DNA of 64,000 nucleotides. Source: Posidonia oceanica. Taxonomy: Eukaryota > Streptophyta > Magnoliopsida > Alismatales > Posidoniaceae. The stretch is from assembly GCA_037176725.1 (NCBI GenBank), contig JAZBRS010000057.1, forward strand, positions 88,309,501-88,373,500. The letters run 5' to 3'. Both the position numbers and the translations under genes were made by a program. The notes beneath the pieces were generated by a model. That model was not told where the DNA came from. It searched no databases and saw only the letters and a list, made by a program, of their open reading frames with translations. Within the stretch, counting starts at the first letter, position 1. Every line of letters begins with the position of its first letter. Shown here piece by piece: positions 10,130 through 21,534 of the stretch.

Positions 10130-12050
10130 ATGAATCAAATTCTTGAAGTTGAACATTCAGAAAGAGAGAGGTTAGACTCGACCAGTGAATCAGGAGTAGA
10201 GCCTACCATCACCATCTACCATCCAACCACCAGAGAAGCCTTGGATCCAGACTCGATCCAGTACAAAGCCAGGTACCAGTTCTTAAATGATGAGGCTCCA
10301 ACCCCAACGGGGCCGTGTCGAAACAATAATCTCCAAGAACCACCCCCCCTTAGTGAAAGGCAACGAAGGCCTGCTGCGGACCATACGCCTGAGGAAATAT
10401 ACCAGGAACAATATGGCAACCCACCGCCGGACACAAATCACCAAGGGCAAGGTTCAATGCTCAACGGAGTTTACAAGACAAGGGCAAACCCCTTGATCCA
10501 GGAACACCACCAAATGCCACATGGCGAATACAGAGAAAGAGTCGGTCCGCCCTTCGAGCACCAAGAACCACTTCTCCAAGCACCGACAGTTGGCAATCAG
10601 CCCCTGCTGGAATGTCACCACCACCAAGCACCTCTCCCGCAACATGAGCTGGTCGCACCTCAATACTTCTGCAACGGCTATCCTCATCAGTAGCTTAACC
10701 ATCAAGCGTTCAACTCACACATCCCGACCCCATTAGCCGAGATGACAAATTTAGATGAGATGAGAAAAATGCTCCGCGCATTAGGGGTACACACTCAAGC
10801 TCCGGTAAACTTCGACATGAGCCGGTTTCCCCCCTTCAAACTTCCCCCAGGCTTCAAGTACTCGAAAACTCCTAAGTTCGATGGAACCACAAACCCGCTT
10901 AGCCATCTTGTGCGGTTCCAAATGGAGTCAGCTCCTTATTTCTACGATTTGGGGCTCCTTATACACCTTTTCTTCTACTCACTAGAGGGAGAACCCATGG
11001 ACTGGTTCCTCACCCTCTCCAAGGAAGATCTCAGCAGCTTTGACAAGATCAGAGAAAGCATCCTTACTAAATACTAGCATAAAATCGATCCAAAGCCAAC
11101 TTTCCATGATCTAAGCAAAGAGATAATGAAGTAAGGCGAAAGCTGGGTAACATTCACCAAATGGTAGCCAGATCAGGCTTGACCATTCCTGAAAGACAAG
11201 TGGTCCAGACTCTCATTGCAAATACTACCGGACCAATGAGGAAGGGACTAGTAAATGCATACTGTCCCAATGTAACGGCTCTGTACAAAGTGGCTGCCTC
11301 CGTCAAAGAGAATCTGCATGAATTCATGGAGGAACCTAAGAGGAGCAGGAAGACACAAGTAGTGGAAGGCGTAACTGGAGCTATAAACAGGATTAATACT
11401 GTGCCTAAACCACCAGAGCAAAGAGCCATAGTAACTTCTCAACAGCCAGCATGGAGCCACCCTCCTCAACAGCAATCATGGAGCCACCCTCCTCAGCAAC
11501 AGCCAGCATGGATCCACCCTCCTCAACAGCAACAACCATGGAACCGCCCTCCTTAGCAACAGCAATCATGGAGCCACCCTCCTCCTCAGCAGCAATCATG
11601 GAACCGCCCTCCTCAGCAGCAAGCATGGAGCAATCCCCCTCAGCAGTAGCGAATCCGCCCTTTGTGGAATACTCCCCAAACCCAATGGAATTGGGGCAAT
11701 CAGAGCAATCAAGCCAACAATAGTAATCCCCGCAACAACAACGGGAATTGGGGCAGTTATCATAATGTCCCCCCTCCACAGCTGCTACCACCCAAAGGGG
11801 GAAAGAGGGACCAATACCCTCCTCTATCAGTTACCCTGGCGGATACGTTCATCAAGTTAGAAAGCACAAAAGCAATCGAACTCCCGCCAACCAAGCCAGA
11901 AACTCCGAACTGTGACCAGAACAAGTACTATCCATTCCATAGAAGACATGGTCACAACATAGATGACTGCTGGACCTTCAGAGATGCAGTCTATGACATG
12001 GTAGAGGTGGACGTATTCGAATGGGACGTCCTGATAAAGAGAGCTAAATA
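10130..12050 (+). pseudogene. gag: Tat-1 gag (capsid-nucleocapsid), broken
   Basis: The frame opens with MNQILEVEHSERERLDSTSE at 10130, a hydrophilic N-terminal segment. The retrotransposon gag core follows at about 10742-11400 (FPPFKLPPGFKYSKTPKFDG, then FYSLEGEPMDWF). A Gln/Pro/Trp-rich repeat is at 11440-11650, and a zinc-knuckle-like end at about 11910-11970 (HRRHGHNIDDC). In the knuckle the usual first Cys is Tyr (KYY) and a Cys lies further upstream; Tat-2 shows the same KYY. Stops at 11075, 11164, 11554 and 11647 are TAG where Tat-2 or the repeat units have CAG or CAA. The copy could not make full gag. Confidence 0.8.
11440..11650 (+). repeat. Coding tandem repeat, about 27-33 bp unit
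   Basis: Imperfect copies of a unit encoding roughly SHPPQQQ-W (GGAGCCACCCTCCTCAACAG and variants) give a Pro/Gln/Trp-rich linker between capsid core and zinc knuckle. Indels between units are mostly multiples of three. Confidence 0.75.
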
Positions 12051-12111
12051 GAGGGAGCAAACAGGGGCATCTCAACAAATCTACAATGACTCCCTCCCTA
12101 ATCATCAAATA

Positions 12112-13448
12112 ATGGCGTTCAAGGATGACGAGGTCCCCAACCCATTAATAACAAAGGACTGGGATAGCCAAGCACTATCAGATGAAGACTGGGGCAATGA
12201 AGCCATAATCTCAGATGATGACTGGGATAGCGAAGCAAGCGAAGGGCTAACAATTGAAGATCTGTTTAGCCAGTTCCACTTCACGGTCGCAGATGAGCCA
12301 CAAGATAGCATGGAGGAAGAAAACTCTCTCACTCTAGTTCAAAAGGCCACCAAGCAATTTGAGCAAGAAAACATTGTCTTCCAAGATTTCGAGCTTCCAC
12401 CACCACATAAGCAAGAACTACTGCTCATCATCACAGTAGGCATTAATGACCATGTGTTACAAGGGATGCTAGTTGATATTGGAGCAAGTCGGAGCCTTAC
12501 TTCTTTATCCACACTCCGAAGCTTGGGATCAATGAGGATGGACTAGACAAGACCCCTTTCATGTGCACTGGGTTCAATCAAAGTGAGAAGCTGGCTCTCA
12601 GGACAATACCAATGGAAATTACAGTAGGCCCTTTGACCAGCATCACTACAGTAATCATCATGAAGGAAGAAGTCCTGGAACCTCTCATCCTCGGGAGGTC
12701 TTGGCTAGCAGAAGTCGGAGCCGTGGCATCCCCTGTTCATCAACTATTAAAGTTCAAGTACGAGGGAGCGATTGTTAGCATTCCTGCTAATTGCCCGGGG
12801 ATATTATGCAAGTTCAAGATGCCTGAGCCTCAAATAGCTACCCTACGGGATAAAGAAGAAGCACAACTCCTGCCATGGAGAAAGTCGTCGCTATGGGGTC
12901 CCAAGCCACAATCACCGCCGGTCTCCCCAATCTTCAGAGCAGCTAGGCCACCATCAGGCCAGCTGCCAATCTTCAAAGAGCCAGGCTCACAAAATACTTC
13001 GGTATTTCGGAATACTACTACTCCACCATCTTCAATCTTCCAAGTACCAGCAGAATAACCAGCTAGAGCCATCAAACCACCTAAGCTTGGGGGGCCTATG
13101 CAAAAGAAATCTGTCTTCGCCTTACCGTACAAAAAGAAGGAAGAATCAGGCAGTCGAAGCAGAGAGGATGAGGCGGCGGCACCCATTACAAGAGGAGGAT
13201 GGTTATCAAACCGGATAGTGCCACCAGTAGAGCAAATAGAGCCAGTGAGACCACAAGAAGGACCTGTGCCAACAGAGTATGACATCATGGAACAGCTGAA
13301 GAAAACACAAGCCAGGATCTCCATTTTCGATCTCATAATCAGCTCAGTCCTACATCGAAAAGCTCTGCAAGAAGTGCTGGAGAAAGCTCAAGTTGCCTCG
13401 GACATACCTGTAGAGGATCTCCATGTGATAGCTACAGCAGCTTTGTAG
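12112..13448 (+). pseudogene. Tat-1 first aspartic protease domain plus linker, broken
   Basis: After an acidic segment, the protease-like domain spans about 12400-12830. Its active-site motif is DIGA at 12475-12486 instead of DTGA, and the later motif LILGRSWLAE is present. A frameshift or stop at about 12540-12560 splits it. A Pro-rich stretch and a helical segment follow (YDIMEQLKKTQARISIFDLI at about 13276), which in Tat/Ogre proteins normally precedes the protease. The domain is homologous to the second protease at 13480 and to protease 1 of Tat-3. The lost Thr of the active-site triad suggests this copy is inactive. Confidence 0.75.
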
Positions 13449-13449
13449 A

Positions 13450-14208
13450 GCCCATAATTACATTCGCTGATAGCGAGCTGGCACCATTAGAAAGAAGGAA
13501 AGCACCACTAAATGTAACAATTTTCATAAATAATCATTTAGTGTTTGGTGTGCTTATTGATACTGGGGCATCTATGAATATTTGTTCTTTAAATACAATA
13601 AGCGCACTAGGTGTGAATGAAGCCTCATTGACCCCCATAGACATGACAATTGCCGGATATGATGACAGCAAGAGAAAAGCTCATGGCAAATGGACTACCA
13701 AGATCGGGATAGAACCAACCTAGGTTCTAACCCAATTGATTGTCATAGACATGAATGTTCCATATCAAATCATCTTGGGGAGACAATGGCTTGACAACCT
13801 GAAGGGAGTATCATCCCCCCAACACCAATGTCTGAAATTCCCTCACAACGGGAAAATTATCAAAATAACGGGGATATATCAGGCAATGAAGCTGAGGTGA
13901 ACGTGATATATCTGCCGCACCAATTCAGTGTGCAAGAAAAGCCAACCAGAGCTGAGAAAGACAAGAACATTGTATCTATGGTTGAGCTAAGGGACAAATG
14001 GGCCAAGCCCAAGCTGGTTCACAAAAGAAAAGTATCTCCAAAGTCCAGAAGACCCTCCATGAGCGTAGGTTGGGAGATCATGAGAAGGATTGGCTATAAG
14101 GAAGGCTGGGGCTTAGGTCCAGAAGGAAAAGGAAGAAAGGAGCTTGTCCAGGCTTATGACAAAGAAGGGAAAGGAGGACTTGGTTTCGACCAGTTCCCCG
14201 ACGACTAG
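13450..14208 (+). pseudogene. Tat-1 second aspartic protease and G-patch, broken
   Basis: The canonical retropepsin has an intact DTGA at 13559-13570 and the motif IILGRQWL at about 13770. One TAG stop lies near 13721, where a Gln codon is expected. Downstream a G-patch follows (GWEIMRRIGYKEGWGLGPEG, ending GKGGLGF, about 14060-14190), a glycine-rich RNA-binding module also known next to the protease in some retroviruses. The frame changes between the protease end and the G-patch. Confidence 0.8.
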
Positions 14209-14370
14209 CCGTTACAGTGGAGTTTACGAAAGCATTTCACCAACGTAGGGATTTTCAATCTGACTACATCCCCGCTGGGAAATATCATATTGGTGAAACC
14301 AACCAAATCTACCCTCCCAAGTGAAGAGGATATAGCCGACGAATACATTTCCGGCTTATTCCGAACACTA

Positions 14371-14541
14371 GAGTTGCCAACAGAACCTCCAGAAGGTCAG
14401 ACTGCAACCGAGTTGCCAGCAGAGCCTCCAGAAGGTCATACTGCAACAGGGATTCCACCGTTAGAGTTGCCAGCGGAGCCTCCAAAAGGTTAGACTGCAA
14501 CAGAGTTGCCAGCAGAGCCTCCAGAAGGTCAGACTGCAACA
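14371..14541 (+). repeat. 39-bp coding tandem repeat
   Basis: Four copies start GAGTTGCCAGCAGAGCCTCC or close variants at 14371, 14410, 14464 and 14503. Each encodes about 13 residues, ELPAEPPEGQTAT. A 15-bp insertion separates copies two and three, and copy three carries a TAG in place of CAG. It forms a Pro/Glu-rich linker downstream of the G-patch. Confidence 0.8.
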
Positions 14542-14892
14542 GAAGTCCCTCCGCCTGCCGAGGGATCATCATCGCCACCACTGTTAGACACATGGGCTAC
14601 CAAACCTCTGGACAAGCCACCTCCTTCTTTTCCCTCTCCTTCCGGCACCACCGCTTCCGAGTCCTCTCTTCCTCCAGCTCCGGACCTCTCTTCTTCTTTG
14701 GAGCAACTGACGGAGAAAAATCTACACAGGTCACAACGACTGGTAGATAAGGCTCACCGCCTCACGGTGAACCTCTCCGAAGATCTGCGGCCCCACGGGC
14801 TCGAAATTTATCCTGACCCAGGAGCAGATCATGAGCTTTTCCAAGATGGTGGGAACGTCAACAATGACGAGCCCGCCTAGAAAGGCACCAAC

Positions 14893-14979
14893 CTCTACTG
14901 ATGGAGGTAACTCTAGGGGCATCCCCCTGGATCCTGTAAATAAAACACCGTTTAATTCTGCATTGTTTTCATTTCCTAG
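14893..14979 (+). other. Putative intron between protease and RT (Tat-1)
   Basis: A stop codon is followed by a possible 5' splice site (GAG|GTAACT at 14907), the conserved words CTAGGGGCAT and TGTAAATA, a T-rich run and CTAG at 14979. The same series occurs at 22843-22938 (Tat-2) and 57612-57720 (Tat-3, minus). Ogre elements are known to splice an intron at this point. The predicted length of 73 bp is near the plant minimum, so this is a candidate only. Confidence 0.5.
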
Positions 14980-15006
14980 AAATAGTCGCAATTTACTTTC
15001 TATTTT

Positions 15007-16560
15007 CAATAAGGGAGGGGATCACCATGTTGGTTGTAGCAGCTCGCGGTCAATTTCGACCACCGCTTCAAAAACTGTCCGCATGTGTCAATACACAGAG
15101 GCAATGCCTCAGGAGCTAGCTACTGCTAACATGGTTTTCCTAGTAGAAGAGTTTGATCGATCTAGGAAGGGTGTAGGAATTGAGGCATACGAGCTAGTCA
15201 GCTGTAACGATGATGAGGAGGACCGAGAAACTGACTCAGACCTACTCAAACACCTAATGGATAAATATGATGAGCAAACTAAGGTAGCCAAGGAAGAGAC
15301 CATAGAAGTCAACCTAGGGACCGTAAAAGAGCCGAAGCCAATACTCATAAGTGCCAGTTTAAGCCCACAAGAGCAAGCAGAGATGGTGCAAATTCTGAAG
15401 GAGTTTGTGGATGTGTTGGCCTTCAAATACGAGGACATGCCCGGTCTGCAATCAGCCCTAGTGGAACACTTACTTCCACTAAACTCTGGAGCCAAACCTG
15501 TCAAGCAGAAACTGAGGCGATTAAGGCCGGAGCTAGCACTCAAAGTCAAAGAGGAGACCGACAAGATTCATAAAGTGAAATTCATTAGAGTAGTCGTATA
15601 TCCTGACTGGGTCTCCAACATAGTGCCGGTAGCCAAGAAGGATGGAAAAGTTAGGGTCTGCATTGACTATCGCAACCTCAACGCCGCCTGTCCTAAAGAT
15701 GACTTCCCTTTGCCACACATCGACTTGCTAGTTGACAATACAGCAGGATTCGAGATGTTATCATTCAGGATGGCTTCTCCGGCTACAATCAGATCAAGCT
15801 AGCAGAGGAAGACCAAGAGAAAACATCATTCATTACACCATGGGGAACATACTGTTATGTGGTCATGCCGTTTGGTCTCAAGAATGCCGGTGCAACATAT
15901 CAGAGAGCAATGATGGCAATCTTCCACGACATGATGCACAACTGCATGGAGGTGTATGTTGATGACATTCTGGTCAAATCAAAGACAAGGGAAGGACACT
16001 TCGAAGCACTAAGAAGGGTGCTAAGCAGAGCAAGGCAATATCAGTTAAAGATGAACCCGAAGAAGTGTGTGTTTGGAGTAATTGCTGGGAAACTACTAGG
16101 CTTCATCATCAGCAAAAGTGGAATTGAAGTAGACCCGCAGAAGGCTAGAGCAATAGCACAAATGCCTCCTCCACGGAATATCAAGGAGCTCAGAGGACTC
16201 ATCGGCTGCTTACAGTTCATCAGGAGATTCATCTCGCAGCACGTCGATCGATGTAAGCCTTTCTACGAGCTATTAAAGGGAGGAAAGTAGTTTGTTTGGG
16301 ATAAAAGTTGCCAGCAAGTCTTTGATGAGCTCAAGGCATACCTCATGAGCCCTCCGGTCCTGTCAGCACCCGTACCAGGAAAGCCTTTGTTGCTGTATGT
16401 GGCGGTCACCTCATCCTCTGTAGGAGTAGTGCTAGCCTAGCATGATGAAGACGGAAAGAAAGAGAAGGCTATCTACTATCTGAGTATAACTTTCCTAGAG
16501 TACGAAAAAGTACACATCCATAGAAAAACATTGCTTAGCCTTGGTATGGGCATCCTAGAA
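15007..16560 (+). pseudogene. Tat-1 reverse transcriptase and RNase H, broken
   Basis: RT motifs appear in order: GKVRVCIDYRNLNAACPKDD (about 15646), MPFGLKNAGATYQRAM (about 15865), the catalytic YVDD at 15955-15966 and the thumb/connection PPRNIKELRGLIGCLQFIRR (about 16170). A one-base deletion near 15768 shifts the frame just before the FSGYNQI motif. RNase H follows from about 16290 with a TAG at 16288 and another at 16438 (CAG expected). Minus-strand RT of Tat-3 aligns throughout. Confidence 0.85.
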
Positions 16561-17240
16561 GTTGAGGCACTTTTTCCGGGCTCATAAAGTCTGCTACATT
16601 GCCAAAATGAATCCAATCAAATATATGTTCGAAAAGCCAACCCTCTCTGGAAGGCTAGCAAGATGGCAACTCCTCCTCACTGAGTTTGATCTTCAATATG
16701 TGCCTCAGAAAGCAGTCAAGGGGCAAGCCATAGCGGATAATTTGATAGGTTTACTAATAGAGGACTATCAACCAGTCCAAATAGACTTCCCAGATGAGGA
16801 AATACTGGAAATACAAGCTGCAAAGCCTCCCAGTCAACAATGGACCCTCTACTTTGATGGAGCACTCAATAGGCAAGGGGCAAGCATCGGAGTGGCACTT
16901 CTCACCCCGGAAGGAGTCCTCATCCCATGAGCTGTGCAACTGAACTTCACCGCAAATACCAACAACATTGCAGAATACGAGGCCTTGATCCTCGGACTAC
17001 GCCTAGCTCTAGAGCTAGGGGCAAAGCGGCTAAAGCTCATTGGAGACTCCTAGTTGGTCCTAAGGCAGATTCTGAACAAGTACAGGACCCTCAACCCTAG
17101 GCTAGAAACATATAAGGGCATTGCTCGTTTACTGTTAGCCCGGTTCCAGCAAGTAGTGTATGTCCATACCCTCCGGAGTCATAACCTTCTGGTAGATGCT
17201 CTTGCTTCTTTGGTTTCTTCAATTGAGTTCCCCATCAATA
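16561..17240 (+). pseudogene. Tat-1 second (archaeal-type) RNase H, broken
   Basis: WTLYFDGALNRQGASIGVAL at about 16842 gives the first catalytic Asp. NNIAEYEALILGLRLALELG gives the Glu and LIGDS the second Asp. This RNase H, following the usual one, is a hallmark of the Tat clade. Stops at 16928 (TGA) and 17051 (TAG, CAG expected in GDSQLV) break it. Confidence 0.8.
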
Positions 17241-18073
17241 CCCAAGAGCAAACGATTATGGTGCAGCAGCATGGGACATTCGTCATTGACTCAACTGAAT
17301 CATGGGCGGTGGAGCTTAAACAGACAATTGGGGAATCAAAGGCAACCAAGTTTGAAGTTTGCTACAACATAGAAGATGATGGAAACCCGTGGTTCTTTGA
17401 CATCCGGAACTACATTCAAGACGGGACCTTCCCTGAATATGCAACTTCACAAGATAAAGAGGCAGTCACAAGAATGGCCACAAGATACTTCATGAGAGTT
17501 GGAATCCTTTTCATGAGATCCTTGAGTGGAAAAGAGCTTCTTTGCGTCACCTACAAGGAGGTCGAAGTCATCCTTAGAGAAATGCATGAAGGGATATGTG
17601 GAGGACACATCAGTTCTCAGTTCATGGCTAAAATGATACTGCAGAGGGGCTATTACTGGCCCACAATGGAGACAGATTGTGCAGACAATGTGAGAAGTTG
17701 CAGGTAATGCCATATCCATGCAGACAGAATACATGCACCAGCATCGGAGTTAAACCCAACTCAAGCAGTATGGCCCTTCTCCATGTAGGCGTTCGATGTC
17801 GTAGGACCCTACGACACCGAAAAGCAGAACAAGTTCATACTCACTGCTACTGAGTATTTCACCAAATGGGCCGAAGTAGAATCGTTCACTAAGATCAAAG
17901 CTTCAAACCTGTGCAAGTTCAGGTGGAAGAACATTCTCGCAAGATTCGGGATTCCAAAGAGACTAGTAGCAGATAATGGTGCAATCTTCGTATCCCAGGA
18001 CTTCAAAAAGCTTTGCAAGAAGTTCAAGATCGAGCTGCATCATTCGTCACTATATTACCCCTAAGGTAATGGG
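17241..18073 (+). pseudogene. Tat-1 integrase, truncated
   Basis: The HHCC zinc-binding region lies at about 17585-17710 (GICGGHISSQFMAKMILQRG, then CRxCH). The catalytic core gives two Asp (FDVVGP at about 17788, VADNGAIF at about 17965). The third acidic residue is missing because the sequence switches to the Tat-2 LTR straight after YYP-stop-GNG. Stops at 17706, 17785 (TGG to TAG) and 18062 (CAA to TAA) also interrupt it. Confidence 0.85.
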
Positions 18074-19427
18074 TGTAGATACCCCATTTTGGCACTCCGC
18101 TTCTATTTTTAGGTACCACTGCACTATATCATGCTCCACTCATCATTAGAAGCTTTTTGCTCAGCTCAGATACTCTCCGAGAGCCCATTTGCCTGTCTGA
18201 AATGTTAGACGCAGGGCACAACTGCGCCTAACATTGGACGTAGCATAATAATGCATCCAACGGTTCCAGTTCATTTTATTTCCAAATCTACCAATTTTCC
18301 TATGGACCCAAACCATCTGTCAAAGTCAAACAGGTCCACGTCAACAAAATCACCTCATTAAATTGATTGACACTTGTCCCATTGATTGAGAGGCCAAAGT
18401 TGGCAAGTTGGGTGTGTTCGACATAGTGTTTACCTGCGTCCAACATAAGAAGCAATGAAACATTGCATTTTACAACCTGGTTTTGTATTCCTTAACTTTC
18501 CTTTTTTGGCAAAATACGAAATCCAATCTTTTCCCTCCTCTAGAGTGTGTTGACCGGTCAAGCCAATTAAAATAGGTTTAATGACCATTAATCAATCATT
18601 ATTAGGGAAATATTCCTTGATCCTGGCAGCTGTGCCTCGGAGGGTCGTTGGACGTTGGGTTTTCCAGCAGCCAACGTTGGACGTTGTCAAGTCCAGTGTC
18701 CAACACCTCTGAAACAGGAAATTTTGCTGACTTGGCCTTTGTGTCCATATTTGTTCCTCCCCTGCTTCTATAAAAGCAGGGGTACCCCCACAGCCACAAA
18801 GGGCACGGTTCAGAGGGTTGGGACACACGAATTTGAGTGAGGAACACAATTTTAGAGTGGAATTTATGTGAGAAAAATTATGTTGAGAAAGAGTTTTGAG
18901 AGAGCTTGAGTCCTCTTCCATCTCCAACCATGCCAACAGCGTCTTGCATTCTACACATAACACCCATATCAAAAGGGGGTTTTCTTTTTAATAGTTTGCA
19001 TATCATATTTCATTTCTTACATGTTGTAGCTAAGCATATTCATTCCTAGTTGCAACCGGGGGGAATAAAACCCCTCGGGTAAGTGTTTCTCGTTGTTTAT
19101 TTTATATCATTTTTATTTACCTTAGATCACTTACTACACAATATCTAATCCACATCTTTAAATCTGTTTTGCAAGGAAAAGAAGAAGAAGAAGAAACTCA
19201 CCAAGCACGGGCATCCTTGGGCAACGCCGGTGTTGTCCCAAGGTAGCCGAACCCACACCCCACATCTCCCAAGGCATCTTGAGGGTCGGCGAAAGCGAAC
19301 CTAGAGTGGCAATCACACCAATTCCATCACCTGTGGAGTGATGGAGTTGGATACAAAAAAAGGGGACGCCGAGAAAGGGCAAACGAGCACAAAACAAGCT
19401 TTTCTCCTCCAAAACCCCATATCCACA
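18074..19427 (+). repeat. 5' LTR of Tat-2 (1354 bp)
   Basis: It starts TGTAGATACCCC and ends ATATCCACA. U3 contains three modules (18204-18261, 18416-18473, 18647-18704; 212 and 231 bp apart). Their spacers are 11 nt, against 10 nt in the Tat-1 LTR. The TATA hairpin is at 18759-18782, and a GAA run at 19175-19192 parallels that of Tat-1. Confidence 0.85.
18759..18782 (+). promoter_or_regulatory. TATA box inside inverted repeat (Tat-2)
   Basis: Same 24 bp as in Tat-1: CCCCTGCTT-CTATAA-AAGCAGGGG. Conservation of both arms, while flanks differ (GGTACCCTC against GGTACCCCC), supports a function or recent common origin. Confidence 0.7.
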
Positions 19428-19430
19428 GAT

Positions 19431-19447
19431 TGGCGATCACGGTGGGA
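19431..19447 (+). promoter_or_regulatory. Primer-binding site of Tat-2
   Basis: TGGCGATCACGGTGGGA begins three bases after the LTR end and is identical to the Tat-3 site. It is consistent with priming by a tRNA, probably tRNA-Arg (from memory). Confidence 0.8.
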
Positions 19448-21534
19448 TGGCTAGAAGTGCCCCCGTATTAGGTGAGTATTCTCTTCTTCTTCGTTCTTTT
19501 CCTTTACAAACATTATTTAATTTTACGAATTTTCTTTCGGGGTCGTGGCGAAATTCCTCATAGTATTCTGAGGCACCACGACCCTCTTAGTATTTGTTCT
19601 TTATTTATGCTCTTAAAATCATGCTTCCACCTCTTGTTTTAGTTTGATTCTCGTAAATCTAGTCTGTCAGTACGTTAAAAGTTGTGCAAGGCGCATCCTA
19701 CATAGGACACAGCCTATTCCTGCGTCGTACACATTTGGACAGTTTTCCTGCTTTTTTCCAATTTCTTCTTTAATTTCTTTGGTTAGGCTTTTATATATTG
19801 AAAAGTGCATGCAACCACTCCCTTCTTTTTGTTTTGATTCTCAGGAATAAAGGGGTGTCTGAGTAAAAAAAATCTTGTTTAAGCTTTCTGAAAAAGAAAA
19901 AAAATTCCTGTCAGTGAGTTAGACGCTAATCATCATTGCGTCTTACATACAACGCTGCATTTCTTTACGCCTTACACATCTGGACAGGATCCCACTCTGT
20001 TTTCGTAATCTTTCTTTGTTTTCTTTTCATAACTGGCCCAAGGAACAAGGTGTGAGCTGATCGGCTTTGCCGTAGGGACCGGAGCCTTAATCTTTGGGTG
20101 CTTTTCAAAAATCCAAATAAAATCAAGTTGTTCTGTGTGACTTGCATGGCCCTTGTTGGGAACTAATTTGATTGTGTATTTTCTTCGATTACGTAAATAA
20201 CCACTTATGCCCTAAGCACCCCTGTTGCAAAGGATTAAGGAAGGTGTTTGCACTGTCATTGGCTTTCACAAGGGTCACTACATCTTCCCTTGAACCTTTG
20301 TGAAAGTTAATTAGAACCCCAAGTTAAGATTTGCCTTCTCCCTCCCATTTCTATGGTTTACTTATGATTGTGTGATTGAAACGCGAGAGATCCAATCAAT
20401 CTTGAGTACGCTGGGCTCTACCTCTACGGGGTAGGGATCTAAGTGTGCTCAAGCTCCCCAAAGATTCTCAGGAGTTGAGATAGGGGCAGCACCAAAGAAG
20501 ATAATTATTTGTCCCATTTGTGAGGATCCATAGACAAACCACGAAGGAAAGCCATACCCAAGCCTTAAGGTTCCCTAAGGGTCACGTAGGTTTAAAACAC
20601 TAATAACAAAGCAAAATCCTAAAATTAAAACTTTTAGTCGCTGTTTGGATGTGTTTCTGTGCAGCTCTCTGTAACAGGGTGTTGGACGCTATAATAGTCT
20701 ACATCCTACGTTGGACGTAACAAACTCTGCATCCAACACATTGTCTATTTATTCCTCTCGTTTTTTGGGTGTTTTGTGGAATTAATGAATGCTACAGGGT
20801 GAATGATTGAACAGGGGTTATAAATAAGTCATTTGAACTTTATTTTGAGTCCTTTTCTTTTCTTAGAAGCTTGTATTAGGATATAAAGAACTCTTGTAAG
20901 TCTTGTTTCTTTTTTTTCATTAGACCACCAAAGTGTAAACATTGTAATATTTTTCCTTTACTAGTAGAATAAAAAAAAAGAAAAAAAAAGAGAGAAAAAT
21001 CAGAAAAGAAGGAAAAAAAAGAGAGAAAAGAAAAGAAAAGAAAAAAAGGAAAAGAAGAAAAAAAAAGAAAAAGAAAAGAAAAGAAAAGAAATGGAAGTCC
21101 TTGTATGGTCTTGTGATTCTCAAGAACGTAGGGATTTGTTTCATCAAGAAATATCTCTCAAAGGAGCAATTGGTGGCACAAAGATCAATTCAGCAGACAA
21201 CTTGAAGTGTTGGAAGCAGCAAAGAAATACGTCCAACGTTGGACACTATCTTTGTCAGCATCCTACACTGCCATTTTACTTCAGAGCCAATCAGCGCATT
21301 AAGTTGCTTACCATTTGCCAAGATTAAGTGTAAAGATACAAGGAGTGTGTTCCAGGGAGTTGTGGTAGTCATTTCTGCATAGTTTAGCACTGATTGCATT
21401 TGTTAAGCCAACCAACAGAAAGCAGTGGTGTTGGACGCAACCCTCTCTAGCGTCTTACATTCGACGCTGCTTTGAGCTGCATCCTACGCTTACTGAAACT
21501 GAACTTAAGCTGGAACAAGAGAAAGTTGAGCCAA
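19448..21534 (+). other. Untranslated leader of Tat-2
   Basis: No gene is seen. Five paired-palindrome modules lie at 19674-19730, 19918-19975, 20681-20737, 21209-21266 and 21430-21487. An A/G-rich stretch (20970-21090) precedes gag as in Tat-1. Blocks shared with the Tat-1 leader occur at about 20040-20110 and 20400-20490. Confidence 0.7.

Larger units (their letters stand above)
6931..18073 (+). mobile_element. Tat-1: Ty3/gypsy Tat-clade retrotransposon, 3' truncated
   Basis: The order is LTR (6931-8582), primer-binding site, leader, gag, protease 1, protease 2 with G-patch, RT, RNase H, second (archaeal-type) RNase H and integrase. The RT YVDD box and the second RNase H place it in the Tat clade (Ogre/Retand group). 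Stops and frameshifts interrupt every coding part. It ends at 18073, inside the integrase core, where the LTR of Tat-2 begins. The remainder of the integrase and the 3' LTR are absent, so Tat-2 either inserted here with later loss of the distal half or the junction is a rearrangement. Confidence 0.85.

Noticed and set aside
10130..18073. TAG as a sense (Gln) codon because so many TAGs sit at Gln positions
   Set aside because: This is nuclear plant DNA; TAA and TGA stops and frameshifts are also present, and C-to-T decay of methylated CAG explains the pattern.
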